Positions 46,641 to 56,231 are shown, numbered from the stretch's first letter. The stretch is DNA of 64,000 nt from Caballeronia sp. SEWSISQ10-4 2 (GCF_030464885.1 NZ_JALPRJ010000006.1:1-64000); one strand, 5' to 3'. Notes: a model not told the origin generated them from the letters alone. Translations and numbers: made by a program.

Positions 46641-47147
46641 CGGCGTTTCGCATATTCGTGAAAGTGCATGACGACTTCCGGCGATCACATTGTGCGCCTG
46701 CAAAAAAAGGTGCACGGAAACGCGCGAAAAGCGTCGCAACCTGCTATTTGACCGGATAGCAATTCAAGATGCAAATTCATTTAAGTGATTTATTAATGCG
46801 TCTAATGCATGAATTGGCACGATTGTGGGCTCGGCAGGACTATCTGCAAACCATCGGCCAGTAACCGGAATCAAGGATATTTGATAAGAAGGAAGCGTCG
46901 CGCGCCATCCCGAAAAGAGCCCAAAAAACGTGAAGTAACATGGTGTTACAACCGTCAGGAAGACCTAACACTTTTTGGCTCGACTCCAGTCGTGCAGCAC
47001 AATAAATTGAGTGGTAGACCGGTTGGCAGGGCGCGTTGTCGTTGTGAGGCGCGGACCTGATGTTCCGACAATGACCGGTCGGCGATGCTGACGGATCTCA
47101 CCTTCCGCCTACACGCTCAAACTAGTCGGGCAATTCGCAGTATCGAC
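46641..47147. other. 507-base intergenic region
   Basis: The divergent gap between the symporter gene and the small exported protein gene. It is AT-richer than average; a short dyad GTAAC-N5-GTTAC lies at 46935-46949 but is too short to name. No supported gene. Confidence 0.3.
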
Positions 47148-47570
47148 ATGTTGCTCACCCGATTTCGACTGATCGCTCGCTTGATCTTTGCCGCCGCTGC
47201 CGGTCTGGTTGCGGCGTCGACGTTGTGCGGCTCGCTGGCGTTCGCCGGCGGGAACAACGGTGCGATGTTCAACCGCAGCGCGGGCCAAGGGCAATGGCAG
47301 GCGGCGAACCGGCATGCAATGCGAGTCGATGACGTCGAGCGTGGCGCCCAGCCGTTCCGTTATCAACGTGTGGCGGCAGGCTCTGGCCTGACGCCGATCA
47401 GCGCGGAAGTGCGTGGCGGACCGCGCGCCGAGCAGGGCGCGCAGTTGCGCACCGGCGGATCGATCCGTGCCGATATCGCGCGTTATAACGAAGAGCGCAG
47501 CACCCCGCGTCCGTCGGGTCGCCAGGTCGACGATCCTCGCTCGCCCGCCAATTCCCCTTACCGGAATTAG
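47148..47570 (+). CDS. Small exported protein, unknown function
   Basis: 140-residue protein with a Sec-type signal (MLLTRFRLIARLIFAAAAGLVAASTLCGSLAFA, cut before GGNNGAMF). The mature ~105 residues are hydrophilic, rich in Arg, Gln and Gly, with no Cys and no recognised domain; they look disordered. Start chosen at 47148 for the signal peptide. It stands alone upstream of the porin gene but is separated from it by 608 bases. Confidence 0.6.
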   Translation: MLLTRFRLIARLIFAAAAGLVAASTLCGSLAFAGGNNGAMFNRSAGQGQWQAANRHAMRVDDVERGAQPFRYQRVAAGSGLTPISAEVRGGPRAEQGAQLRTGGSIRADIARYNEERSTPRPSGRQVDDPRSPANSPYRN

Positions 47571-48178
47571 TCGCGGGCGCAAGGAGTCACGGACTCACAT
47601 ACGCGAATCAAGCGTCCGTATTAAATGCGCGAAACGCGCAATCCCCGCCAATCTCCCAAAACACCGCGTAGCTGGCGCAATGACCGCTCGCGCGACTCGA
47701 ACTCGCTTTCGAGTGCAAAACAAAAAACAATTCCTGCGTCTACGGAAAGCGTCGCAATGACGTAATCCCACCACAGTTTCAACGCGAGAATCTCGTCTTC
47801 CATTCCTCTCAAAATTAGCGGGCATTAACAATGCGTTCTGCCTGCGTTTCTTATCGCGTTCTTATTGTTGTCTGAATGCAGATTGCCCGGCTGCACCGTG
47901 GCATATAGCATCGCGGTCCATCGACTGGCAAGCTGGGCATCCGTTCAAGCGCTTTCCATATCGCGCGGCAGCACGCGCCATAAAAGTCCGATACGTGCAA
48001 TGTATTCAAATCGCTATAGACGGCATAAGCAAAGTTATTTTTGTCCAGAAAAATGATCCGTAAAGATGGTCCCGCCCTAAGCCGTGCACACGCATAGCGG
48101 ACATCGATAAGAACAGTCCGAAGGCGAAGCAATGCCACCGCCAAATACCCGTTTAACGTTAATACGACAGGAGAATCC
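47571..48178. other. 608-base region upstream of the porin gene
   Basis: No open frame in this stretch looks real on either strand. It holds the porin promoter and leader. The long leader is typical of regulated porins, but I cannot identify an EnvZ/OmpR-type site. Confidence 0.35.
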
Positions 48179-49261
48179 ATGAAGCCACCCGTGAACCGCG
48201 CGTTTAAAGCCGCGGCCAAGGCTACCGTTACTGCCGGCATGTTCGGCTTGCTTGCCGCCAGTTCCGCCCACGCGCAATCGAGCGTCCAGCTATACGGACA
48301 AGTCGACGAATGGGTGGGCGCCACGAAATTCCCGGGCAGCGCCACAGCCTGGAACGTGGGCGGCGGCGGTATGTCGACGTCTTACTGGGGCTTGAAAGGC
48401 AGCGAAGATCTCGGTGGCGGCTATAAGGCGATCTTCACGCTCGAAAGCTTCTTTCGTGCGCAGAACGGTAACTTCGGCCGCTTCCAGGGCGATACGTTTT
48501 TTGCGCGCAACTCGTATGTCGGTATCCAGTCGCCGTACGGTACGGTCACTGCTGGCCGCCTGACCACGCAGCTCTTTGTATCGACGATCCTGTTCAACCC
48601 GTTCATCGATTCGTACACCTTCTCGCCGATGGTGTATCACGTGTTCCTCGGCCAGAGCACGTTCCCGACGTACACGACGGACCAGGGCGTAGTCGGCGAT
48701 TCGGGTTGGAACAATTCCGTCCAGTACACAACGCCCGATTTCAGCGGCTTGTCGGGTAGCGCGATGTACAGCTTTGGCAACCAGGCCGGCCAGAACGGCT
48801 CGAAGAAATACAGTGCGCAATTCCTGTATTTCCACGGCCCGTTTGCGGCAACCGGCGTTTATCAGTATGTGAATTTCAGCGCAACGCCGGGTGACTTGAC
48901 GTCCTTCGTGGCGGGTTACAAGAGCCAAAGCGTGGCCCAGTTCGGCGCGTCGTACGACATGAAATACGTCAAGTTCTTCGCGCAGTACATGTACACGAAG
49001 AACGATATCGATCCGGGTACGTTCCACGTGAACACGGGGCAAGGCGGCGTGACGGTACCTCTGGGCGTGGGTTCGGTGATGGCGTCGTATGCGTATTCGC
49101 GCAGCAACGGCGGCCTCGACCAGACGCACAAGAGCTGGGCTGTCGGCTACGACTATCCGCTGTCGAAGCGCACGGACGTCTATGCTGCGTACCTGAACGA
49201 CAAGTACACGAGCATGTCGAGCGGCAATACGTACGGTGTGGGCATTCGCACGAAGTTCTAA
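48179..49261 (+). CDS. Gram-negative trimeric porin (OmpC-like)
   Basis: 360-residue outer-membrane porin of the beta-proteobacterial general type. A signal peptide (to SSAHA) is followed by QSSVQLYGQVDEWVG, the usual opening strand. Alternating aromatic beta-strands run through the protein and it ends in TYGVGIRTKF, with the C-terminal Phe needed for BAM recognition. ACAGGAGAATCC precedes the ATG. Pore specificity cannot be told. A strong terminator follows. Confidence 0.93.
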   Translation: MKPPVNRAFKAAAKATVTAGMFGLLAASSAHAQSSVQLYGQVDEWVGATKFPGSATAWNVGGGGMSTSYWGLKGSEDLGGGYKAIFTLESFFRAQNGNFGRFQGDTFFARNSYVGIQSPYGTVTAGRLTTQLFVSTILFNPFIDSYTFSPMVYHVFLGQSTFPTYTTDQGVVGDSGWNNSVQYTTPDFSGLSGSAMYSFGNQAGQNGSKKYSAQFLYFHGPFAATGVYQYVNFSATPGDLTSFVAGYKSQSVAQFGASYDMKYVKFFAQYMYTKNDIDPGTFHVNTGQGGVTVPLGVGSVMASYAYSRSNGGLDQTHKSWAVGYDYPLSKRTDVYAAYLNDKYTSMSSGNTYGVGIRTKF

Positions 49262-49301
49262 GCGCGGGCGGCGAGCGCTATGCGCTTGCTCCCGGCAATA
49301 C

Positions 49302-49337
49302 AAAAACGCCGCCTGAATCAATCAGGCGGCGTTTTTG
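49302..49337 (+). terminator. Bidirectional terminator between porin and NMO genes
   Basis: An uninterrupted stem around the ATCA centre (AACGCCGCCTGA/TCAGGCGGCGTT), with A and T runs on each side. Confidence 0.92.
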
Positions 49338-49366
49338 TTATCAAGTGCGGGAGCGTATCCAACGCG

Positions 49367-50338
49367 CTATCGCGCGATACCAATACCCAGCCGGGCTTTC
49401 GCGTCGTCGTATTCCTGCTTGAGCCGCGTTACCAGTTCCGCCACCGTCGGTACGTCGTCCATCAGGCCGACGCCTTGTCCCGCGCCCCAGATTTCCTTCC
49501 ACGCTTTGGCCTTGATCGCGGCGTCGCCGAAATTCATCGCGCCTTTGTCCGATGCAGGCAGCGCGTCCGGATCAAGTCCGGCGTTGAGAATGCTCTGACG
49601 AATATAGTTGCCGTGCACGCCGGTAAAGAGGTTCGTATAGATGATGTCCGCGGCTTTCGAACCGACGATCGCGGTCTTGTACTCTTCCAGCGCATGCGCC
49701 TCGCGCGTGGCGATAAAGCGCGTGCCGATATACGCGAAATCCGCGCCCATGGCTTGCGCGGCGAGAATGGAGCCGCCATTCGCGATCGCACCGGACAGCG
49801 CGATCGGGCCGTCGAAGATGCGCCGCACTTCGCCCACGAGCGCGAACGGCGACGTCATGCCCGCGTGTCCGCCCGCACCGGCCGCGACCAGGATCAGGCC
49901 GTCGACCCCTGCTTCCAGCGCCTTTTCCGCGTGCCGCAAGTTGATCACGTCGTGCAGCACGATGCCGCCGTAGCTGTGCACGGCGTCGATCATCTCCTTG
50001 ACCGGCGCCCGCAGGCTCGTGATGAAAATAGGCACACGATGCTCGACGCACACGCGCACATCCGCTTCAAGCCGCGCGTTCGAGTGATGCACGATCTGGT
50101 TCACCGCGACCGGACCGACCGGTGCGCCCGGATTAGCCGCCTTATGCGCCTCGATTCCCTCGCCGATTTGCGTGAGCCATTCGTCCAGCAGCTCGGCCGG
50201 CCGGGCGTTCAGCGCAGGAAACGAGCCGACGATGCCCGCCTTGCACTGCGCGAGCACGAGATCGGGATAGCTGACGATGAACATCGGCGAGGCGATGACC
50301 GGTAGCGCGAGGTGTTGCAGAGCGGCGGGAAGTGCCAT
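49367..50338 (-). CDS. Nitronate monooxygenase (2-nitropropane dioxygenase family)
   Basis: 323-residue FMN TIM-barrel enzyme. It has LALPVIASPMFIVSYPDLVLAQCKAGIVGS at the start and GLILVAAGAGGHAGMTSPFALVGE, which includes the active-site His, followed by the FMN phosphate site GSILAAQAMGADFAYIGTRF. Class I NMOs detoxify propionate 3-nitronate; whether this is class I needs its full motif set. ATG 50338 is supported by AGGAGAC. Divergent from the hydrolase gene. Confidence 0.9.
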   Translation of the reverse strand: MALPAALQHLALPVIASPMFIVSYPDLVLAQCKAGIVGSFPALNARPAELLDEWLTQIGEGIEAHKAANPGAPVGPVAVNQIVHHSNARLEADVRVCVEHRVPIFITSLRAPVKEMIDAVHSYGGIVLHDVINLRHAEKALEAGVDGLILVAAGAGGHAGMTSPFALVGEVRRIFDGPIALSGAIANGGSILAAQAMGADFAYIGTRFIATREAHALEEYKTAIVGSKAADIIYTNLFTGVHGNYIRQSILNAGLDPDALPASDKGAMNFGDAAIKAKAWKEIWGAGQGVGLMDDVPTVAELVTRLKQEYDDAKARLGIGIAR

Positions 50339-50609
50339 GACTCGAGTCTCCTGATTGAGTGTGAAGCCGGCGATACCCGCGCGTCCATCTGATGTGGGAC
50401 TTCGCGGCGATTTCGGTCGGACTTGCGAAGCTAAACGCATGCGCCCAAGGCATGCGAACGACCGTTCGATTATAGGCGAATCTTTCGATGCGCGATCGCC
50501 GGGCGCATTGGAAGAAGTCTTCAGCTTCTACGAAAGCGCCTACCGGCAGGCAGTTTAGTATCGTTGGGGACGCCTACAATGCTTTTCCAGCCATACGGAC
50601 ATTCACGCC

Positions 50610-51503
50610 ATGTCGTTCGAAGACTACGAGCCGTTCACCGTCGACGCCGCGGGCGTCGAACTCTTCGGCATGAAGGGCGGCAACGGGCCGCCGCTTTTGC
50701 TGCTTCACGGTCACCCGCAGACGCACGAGATCTGGCATCGGCTGGCCGATGTTCTGGCTCAGCATTTCACCGTGATCGCGACCGATTTGCGCGGTTACGG
50801 CGCGTCGGCGAAACCAGTCAGCGACGCGCAGCACACACCTTATTCGAAACGCGCCATGGCCGCCGATCAGGTCGCGGTCATGCGGCACTTCGGCTTCGAG
50901 CGTTTCATGGTTTGCGCGCACGATCGCGGCGCGCGCGTGGCGCACCGGATGGCGCTGGATTTCCCGCAGGTCATCGACCGCCTGATGCTGCTCGACATAG
51001 CGCCGACGCTCGCCATGTACGACGCCACTGATCGCGCCTTTGCCACTGCCTATTTCCACTGGTTCTTCCTGATCCAGCCCGAGCCCTTGCCCGAATTGCT
51101 GATCGGCGCGCACCCGGATGCGTATATCGAGCGGGTGATGGGCAGTCGCCACGCGGGGCTCACGCCGTTCGCGCAGCATGCGTTGCAGGCATATCGCGAT
51201 GCGCTGCGCCAGCCCGGCGCGGTGCATGCGATGTGCGAGGATTATCGGGCGTCGGCGACGATCGATCTCGAGCATGATCGCGCGGATATTGAGTGCGGCA
51301 ACAGGATTGCGTGTCCGCTGCGGGTGTTGTGGGGGCAGGAAGGTGTGATCGAGCAGTGCTTCGAGCCGCTGGACGAATGGCGCCGTGTGGCACGCGATGT
51401 CAGTGGCCGTTCGTTGCCTTCGGGCCACTATATTCCGGAAGAAGTACCCGACGAATTGCTCGCGGAAATCCTCGCGTTTTTCGAGGCGAGCGAGGAGGCG
51501 TAA
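50610..51503 (+). CDS. Haloacetate / fluoroacetate dehalogenase (alpha/beta hydrolase)
   Basis: 297-residue alpha/beta hydrolase whose residues fit the fluoroacetate dehalogenase family. The nucleophile D105 is in HDRGARVAHR with R106 and R109, D129 sits in MLLDI, the halide pocket is H150-W151 and Y212, and the base is H273 in PSGHYIP. These match the characterised Rhodopseudomonas enzyme (D110, R111, R114, D134, H155, W156, Y219, H280) with nearly constant offset. The predicted reaction is hydrolysis of a haloacetate to glycolate. It may act on other haloacids; no transport gene is adjacent. Confidence 0.85.
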   Translation: MSFEDYEPFTVDAAGVELFGMKGGNGPPLLLLHGHPQTHEIWHRLADVLAQHFTVIATDLRGYGASAKPVSDAQHTPYSKRAMAADQVAVMRHFGFERFMVCAHDRGARVAHRMALDFPQVIDRLMLLDIAPTLAMYDATDRAFATAYFHWFFLIQPEPLPELLIGAHPDAYIERVMGSRHAGLTPFAQHALQAYRDALRQPGAVHAMCEDYRASATIDLEHDRADIECGNRIACPLRVLWGQEGVIEQCFEPLDEWRRVARDVSGRSLPSGHYIPEEVPDELLAEILAFFEASEEA

Positions 51504-51629
51504 GGGTCCTGCACGCCCGCGTCATGGCCCGTTCAACTCGTTGTTATTAGTCTGTAGGGAAAGCACCGATGCATCTCAAAAACAGGCGCGCTACGATGCA
51601 AACGGCGCTGATCACGTCAACAAAATTCC

Positions 51630-51656
51630 GCCGCTTGGTCTACAAGCGGCTTTCTT
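51630..51656 (+). terminator. Terminator between dehalogenase and MBL genes
   Basis: GCCGCTT/AAGCGGC stem with a seven-base loop followed by a T-rich run on the plus strand, 127 bases past the dehalogenase stop. Confidence 0.6.
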
Positions 51657-51699
51657 TTGGCCGTTTCAAGTATCGCGCCTGAGCATTCAGGCGATCCGT

Positions 51700-52608
51700 T
51701 CAGGCAATCTTCACCGTCTCGCCTCGCACCTTCAGTGCGCCGCTTGCCGCCAGTTCGGCAAGATACTTGCGCACCAATCCCCGACGATCATCGGAGAGCA
51801 TGTTGGCGGCCGCGCGCATCAACCGGGCTTCGTCGATCAGCAGCAACAGTTCGTCGATCTGCATCGAGCGCAATTCCATCAGCTTGAACACGATCAGCAC
51901 CTTCAGCGCGTTCTTCGCGTTGCGTGCGGGATCGGCGCTCAGATAATCGATTCGCGACCAAGCGATATCCAACGCCTTCGAAACATCCGTGAACGGTGCG
52001 CCGTGGCCGGGAATCACCGCTCGCACGTCCAGCGTGGCGATCACATCCAACACCGCGCGCTGTTCCGCGAAACCGCTGTCACCTTCCAGTTCGGGAAAGA
52101 TCACGCCGAAGCCGTTTTCCCACAGCGCATCGGCGCTGATCAGCACGCGTTCTTCGGCGCAGTACAGCATCAGCGAATGCGGGTCGTGGCCGGGCGCGCC
52201 GAGCACTGACCAGTCGAGGCCACCAAGCCGGAGCGTCGCGCCCGGCGCAATCGTGTCGGTGAAAGTGAAACGCTCGCAGCTTTGCCCGCTTCCGCGGAAC
52301 GTGAGTCGGTCTTCGTCCCAGTCGCGCACGGCGTCCGCTTCGGTCTCTGGAATCAGCGTCTCGCACGCGAAGTTCGCCTGCAGCAACGCATTGCCGCCGC
52401 AATGGTCCGAATGCAGATGCGTGTTCACGATCAGATCAAGCGTGCGGTTGCCACCAATCGCATTGCGCACGAGCGCAAGGGTTTGCGGTGCGTGTGCCGC
52501 GTAGCCGGAGTCGACCAAAGCGGTGCGTGTGTCATCGATGAAAAGCACGTTATTCGACGACAGCCAGCCGCGTTCGAACACTCGCATGGACGCCCGGAAC
52601 GTGATCAT
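51700..52608 (-). CDS. MBL-fold metallo-hydrolase with C-terminal helical domain
   Basis: 302-residue metallo-beta-lactamase-fold hydrolase. Zinc ligands are NTHLHSDHCGG (HxHxDH), H in LGAPGHDPHS, D in LISADALW, and H in VIPGHGAPF. The last ~80 residues form a small helical domain (SRIDYLSADPARNAKNALKVLIVFKLMELRS), as in the lactamase-beta-2 group. Function unknown. It is the last gene of a five-gene operon and overlaps DUF1289 by four bases. Confidence 0.88.
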   Translation of the reverse strand: MITFRASMRVFERGWLSSNNVLFIDDTRTALVDSGYAAHAPQTLALVRNAIGGNRTLDLIVNTHLHSDHCGGNALLQANFACETLIPETEADAVRDWDEDRLTFRGSGQSCERFTFTDTIAPGATLRLGGLDWSVLGAPGHDPHSLMLYCAEERVLISADALWENGFGVIFPELEGDSGFAEQRAVLDVIATLDVRAVIPGHGAPFTDVSKALDIAWSRIDYLSADPARNAKNALKVLIVFKLMELRSMQIDELLLLIDEARLMRAAANMLSDDRRGLVRKYLAELAASGALKVRGETVKIA

Positions 52609-52838
52609 GCGTTTGGCTCATTCGGCATCGTGGCGGAGAAGCGCTCGCCAATACGCACCACGCGCGGCCCTTTTTTTCGCGCTTCCGCTTGCTTCAGTAC
52701 CGCCGCTTTTCGCGTGTCATCGAAAGACGACCAGCCCGCAATTTCATCGATTGTGCGAAAACAACCGTCGCAAAGCCCCGTCGATGGATTCATCCTGCAT
52801 ACATCGATACACGGCGACGCTACGGCCTCAGTCATCAC
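52605..52838 (-). CDS. DUF1289 small cysteine-rich protein
   Basis: 77-residue DUF1289 protein with a four-Cys pattern at residues 10, 14, 23 and 26 (SPCIDVCRMNPSTGLCDGC), likely a metal or Fe-S site, and the conserved tail DEIAGWSSFDDTRK. The family is widespread, with no assigned role. It overlaps ybaK and the MBL gene by four bases each. Confidence 0.88.
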   Translation of the reverse strand: MMTEAVASPCIDVCRMNPSTGLCDGCFRTIDEIAGWSSFDDTRKAAVLKQAEARKKGPRVVRIGERFSATMPNEPNA

Positions 52839-53344
52839 GCAGTCTCGCGCAACGCCACATCGGCGATCGGCGCGCCGGTCAGCGCGACCAGTTCCTGCGG
52901 CGTCAGATTGAACACCGCGTGCGGATGGCCGGCGGCGGCCCAGAGACTATCGAGTGCGAGCAAGTCTTCATCGATCAGCGTCAGCGGCGGCGTGGCATGA
53001 CCAATCGGGCACACGCCGCCGATTGCATAGCCGGTTTTTTCACGGACAAACTTGGCATCGGCGCGGGCGAGTTCACCCACACGTTCAGCCACTTTCTTCT
53101 CATCCACACGATTTACACCGCTCGCAATCACGAGCACCGGCGCGTCGTCTTTCCTGCGGCGAAACAGAATGGATTTGGCGATTTGCGCGACCGAGCAGCC
53201 GAGGCCGGCCGCCGCTTCAGCCGATGTCTTGCCGGTTTCCGCCAGCATCACGATGGGCTTCGTGTGTCCGCGCTCCTGCAGCAGGAGCGCCACGCGGCGG
53301 GCGGAGTCGGGCAGGGCGTCGAGTGTTTCGTTCATCGTATTCAT
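52835..53344 (-). CDS. YbaK/EbsC-type aminoacyl-tRNA deacylase
   Basis: 169-residue member of the YbaK/ProX editing superfamily: GCSVAQIAKSILFRRR carries the catalytic Lys, and GYAIGGVCPIGHATP the substrate loop. Such proteins hydrolyse mischarged Cys- or Ala-tRNAs in trans. ATG 53344 is used; ATG 53335 is equally possible since neither has a clear ribosome site. It follows HMG-CoA lyase by 22 bases. Confidence 0.88.
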   Translation of the reverse strand: MNTMNETLDALPDSARRVALLLQERGHTKPIVMLAETGKTSAEAAAGLGCSVAQIAKSILFRRRKDDAPVLVIASGVNRVDEKKVAERVGELARADAKFVREKTGYAIGGVCPIGHATPPLTLIDEDLLALDSLWAAAGHPHAVFNLTPQELVALTGAPIADVALRETA

Positions 53345-53366
53345 AGTGAAAGTAGTGAGCTGACCA

Positions 53367-54290
53367 TCAAACGCATGACGCCGCGGCGTCGCGTTTCTTC
53401 GCGAGCAACGCACGTCCCACACGCGACGCGCTGGGCTTGCCGATCGTCCGCGAAATGAAGTCGCCGATCTCCACGAGCTGATCGAGATCGACGCCGGTTT
53501 TAATACCGAGGCCGTTCAGCAGGAAGATGACGTCCTCGGTCGCCACGTTGCCGGTCGCGCCTTTCGCGTACGGACAGCCGCCGAGTCCCGCGACGGAAGC
53601 ATGGAAAATCTCGATGCCTTCCTGCAGCGACGCATAGATATTTGCGACCGCTTGACCATAGGTATCGTGGAAATGACCGGAGAGCCGTTCGCGCGGAAAC
53701 ACCTTCGATACCGCCGCCATCACGTCGCGCGTACGGCCAGCAGTGCCGACGCCGATGGTGTCGGCGATATCGATTTCATCGCAGCCGAGCGCCTTCATGC
53801 GCTGCACGACGTCGACCACGGCTTCGATCGGCACGTCGCCTTGGTACGGACAACCGAGCGCGCACGAAATGCTGCCGCGCAGGCGCAGCCCGGCCTCTTT
53901 CGCGGCCTTCGCAACCGGTTCGAAGCGCGCAATGCTCTCCGCGATGCTGCAATTGATATTCTTCTGCGAGAACGCTTCGCTGGCTGCACCGAAGATGACG
54001 ATTTCATCGACTTTCGCGTCCAGCGCCGCTTCGAAGCCGCGCAGATTCGGCGTGAGCGCCGAGTAGATCGTGCCCGGACGCCGCTCGATGCCGACCATCA
54101 CGGCCGCGCCGTCGGCCATTTGCGGCACCCATTTCGGCGATACGAACGAAGCCGATTCCACGTTCTGCAAACCCGCGTTCGCCAGCCGGTTCACCAGTTC
54201 GATCTTGACCTCGGTCGCGACGAATTCCTTCTCGTTCTGCAAGCCGTCGCGCGGGCCTACTTCGACGATTTTTACTTTGGCGGGAAGCAT
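53367..54290 (-). CDS. Hydroxymethylglutaryl-CoA lyase
   Basis: 307-residue HMG-CoA lyase: N-terminal EVGPRDGLQNEK (metal and catalytic Asp), FGAASEAFSQKN, LSGHFHDTYGQAVANI, and the signature SVAGLGGCPYAKGATGN with the active-site Cys. It cleaves HMG-CoA to acetoacetate and acetyl-CoA, the last step of leucine breakdown. Other leucine genes are absent here, but a truncated enoyl-CoA hydratase lies at the right edge of the window. Same-strand neighbours suggest co-transcription. Confidence 0.94.
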   Translation of the reverse strand: MLPAKVKIVEVGPRDGLQNEKEFVATEVKIELVNRLANAGLQNVESASFVSPKWVPQMADGAAVMVGIERRPGTIYSALTPNLRGFEAALDAKVDEIVIFGAASEAFSQKNINCSIAESIARFEPVAKAAKEAGLRLRGSISCALGCPYQGDVPIEAVVDVVQRMKALGCDEIDIADTIGVGTAGRTRDVMAAVSKVFPRERLSGHFHDTYGQAVANIYASLQEGIEIFHASVAGLGGCPYAKGATGNVATEDVIFLLNGLGIKTGVDLDQLVEIGDFISRTIGKPSASRVGRALLAKKRDAAASCV

Positions 54291-54328
54291 GCCTGTCTCC
54301 TTTGAGTACGTGTCTGTCTCGGTCAGCG

Positions 54329-55270
54329 TTAATAACCGCGTTTTACGTCGACTATGCCGGATATCGGCTCGCCGTGCGTGAGCGCCATGATCTTGTGCGC
54401 GATCTGCTCGATGCTTTCTTCGCGCAGCGTTTCGGCGGAAATATGCGGCGTGATCGTGATGCGCGGCGTGTGCCAGAACGGATGATTGTCCGGCAGCGGC
54501 TCGGTGTGGAAAACATCGAGTGTTGCGGCGGCGATCTGGCCGGTCTGCATGGCGTGGAGCAGATCGTCGTCCACAAGATGCCCGCCGCGCGCGAGATTGA
54601 CGAGATACGCGCCCGGTGCGAGCCGTTCGAACGTGCGCCGGTTCAGGATGCCTTCGGTGTCCGGCGTATGCGGCAGAAGGTTGATGAGCACCCTCGTGCC
54701 GTCGAGGAAGGTCTCGAACTGCCCGGCGCCAGCGAAAGTCTGCACGCCGTCAATATCCCGTTTCGTACGGCTGAAACCGCGGACCGGCATGCCGAACCCC
54801 GCCAGCGTCTGCGCGACCCGCGCACCGAGAACGCCCATGCCCATCACGCCCACCGTGAAGTCCTTGAGCGCGTAAGGCGGGAGTTTTTGCCAGCGATGCT
54901 CGCGCTGAAGCGCGTCGTATTCATCCAGGCGGCGCAGGTAGCGCAGCACCGTGTGGGTCGCGTATTCGACCATCTGGTGCGCCATGCCGCTGTCTTCCAG
55001 GCGTACGAGCAGCGCATTCGGCGGCAGTGTGCCGGGTTGCTTGCGTTCGACGTCGAGGATCGCATCGACGCCCGCGCCGAGATTGAACACCGCTTTCAGA
55101 TCCGGCCGGTTCGCGAATAACTCGGCCGGTGCGCGCCAGACGACCGCGTAGTCGGCGGGTGCGGTGTCTCCTGGTTGCCATTGGCGCACATCGGCTTCGG
55201 GAAGCGCGTGGGCCAGATCGTTGAGCCAGAGCAGGGTCTCGGCGTGGTGCTCGTAGAAAATGATCTTCAT
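54329..55270 (-). CDS. ghrA: Glyoxylate/hydroxypyruvate reductase A (GhrA-like)
   Basis: 313-residue D-2-hydroxyacid dehydrogenase. The NAD(P) motif appears as VGVMGMGVLGARVAQTLAGFG near residues 136-156, the catalytic Arg lies in NLARGGHLVDDD, and the His in PLPDNHPFWHTPRITITPH. Length fits GhrA (about 312). First gene of the operon, divergent from the RBBP9-like gene. Glyoxylate or hydroxypyruvate reduction is by family. Confidence 0.9.
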   Translation of the reverse strand: MKIIFYEHHAETLLWLNDLAHALPEADVRQWQPGDTAPADYAVVWRAPAELFANRPDLKAVFNLGAGVDAILDVERKQPGTLPPNALLVRLEDSGMAHQMVEYATHTVLRYLRRLDEYDALQREHRWQKLPPYALKDFTVGVMGMGVLGARVAQTLAGFGMPVRGFSRTKRDIDGVQTFAGAGQFETFLDGTRVLINLLPHTPDTEGILNRRTFERLAPGAYLVNLARGGHLVDDDLLHAMQTGQIAAATLDVFHTEPLPDNHPFWHTPRITITPHISAETLREESIEQIAHKIMALTHGEPISGIVDVKRGY

Positions 55271-55526
55271 CGAAAGTTCGTGTTCACGGCGGATAAGCGC
55301 GCGGATGGGTCGGGAGTCAAGTTACGTTTGCGTACCAATCGCGTACCAATTGCGCGCGATGTCGGGGACATTTTACGGTTTCGCCGATGAACGCGCGTCC
55401 CGGTCAAAACTTGGGCGCCCCGCCACCGGCCGATAACCAAATGACGAAAACTTGGTTCGCGCGGACGCGCTGACGCAGCAGAATTGTTCCTCACCATGCT
55501 GGCTATGAGCCGGCAGCGAGGTTCAC

Positions 55527-56147
55527 ATGAGTTCATGCAGCACATCCGCCTGGCCGCCGCGGCTTGTTACCGTGCCGGGTTTGCACGGCAGCGAGGGCGC
55601 GCACTGGCAAACGTGGCTGGAGCGGCAATTGCCGAAATCACGACGTGTCGAGCAAGACGACTGGGACGCGCCGCAACTGGATACGTGGGCGCAAGCCGTC
55701 GCCGATACGGTGGCTCGCGTGCGCGGTCCCGTCATTCTCGCTGCGCATAGTTTCGGTTGCCTCGCGGCTGCGCACGCGATCGCGCAAGGGTTGACCGGCG
55801 ACGCCGTTGCCGGCGTGCTGTTCGTCGCGCCGGCCAGTCCGGAGAAGTTCCGTTTCGCTGGCGCGTTCGAGCCGCGCCGGCTCGGTGTGCCGTCGGTGCT
55901 GATCGCGAGCACGACCGATCCGTGGATGCCCTTCGACCAGTCGCTGCGTCTTGCCAGCCAGCTTGGCAGCGCGCTAGTGAATCTCGGCGATGCCGGCCAC
56001 ATCAATACGGCGGCGGGTTTCGGCCCGTGGCCGCGCGCGAAATATTTCGTCGATACCCTGATTCATTGCGCGGCACCGTCGCACTTTGCGGAGCAACACG
56101 ACGGGTTCGAGCGCTTCGAGGACTTCCAGCAACCGGCATATGGATGA
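55527..56147 (+). CDS. RBBP9/YdeN-family serine hydrolase
   Basis: 206-residue alpha/beta hydrolase of the RBBP9/YdeN type: TVPGLHGSEGAHWQTWLERQLP at the start, nucleophile in ILAAHSFGCLAAAHAI (GxSxG as HSFG), and the final His in LGDAGHINTAAGFGPW. Substrate unknown. The sulfate-binding protein gene follows after 84 bases and the two may share a transcript. Confidence 0.9.
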   Translation: MSSCSTSAWPPRLVTVPGLHGSEGAHWQTWLERQLPKSRRVEQDDWDAPQLDTWAQAVADTVARVRGPVILAAHSFGCLAAAHAIAQGLTGDAVAGVLFVAPASPEKFRFAGAFEPRRLGVPSVLIASTTDPWMPFDQSLRLASQLGSALVNLGDAGHINTAAGFGPWPRAKYFVDTLIHCAAPSHFAEQHDGFERFEDFQQPAYG

Positions 56148-56231
56148 GTTGTCCGAGGCATTGCAGCCCCGGCTTTTCGATAGAATCGCCGCTTCGCAGC
56201 GGTTTTCACTATTCGAAGAATCGGGGGATGC

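Noticed and set aside
46935-46949. Dyad GTAAC-N5-GTTAC in the 46.6-47.1 kb gap.
   Set aside because: Arms of five bases are expected by chance at this scale and match no regulator I can name.
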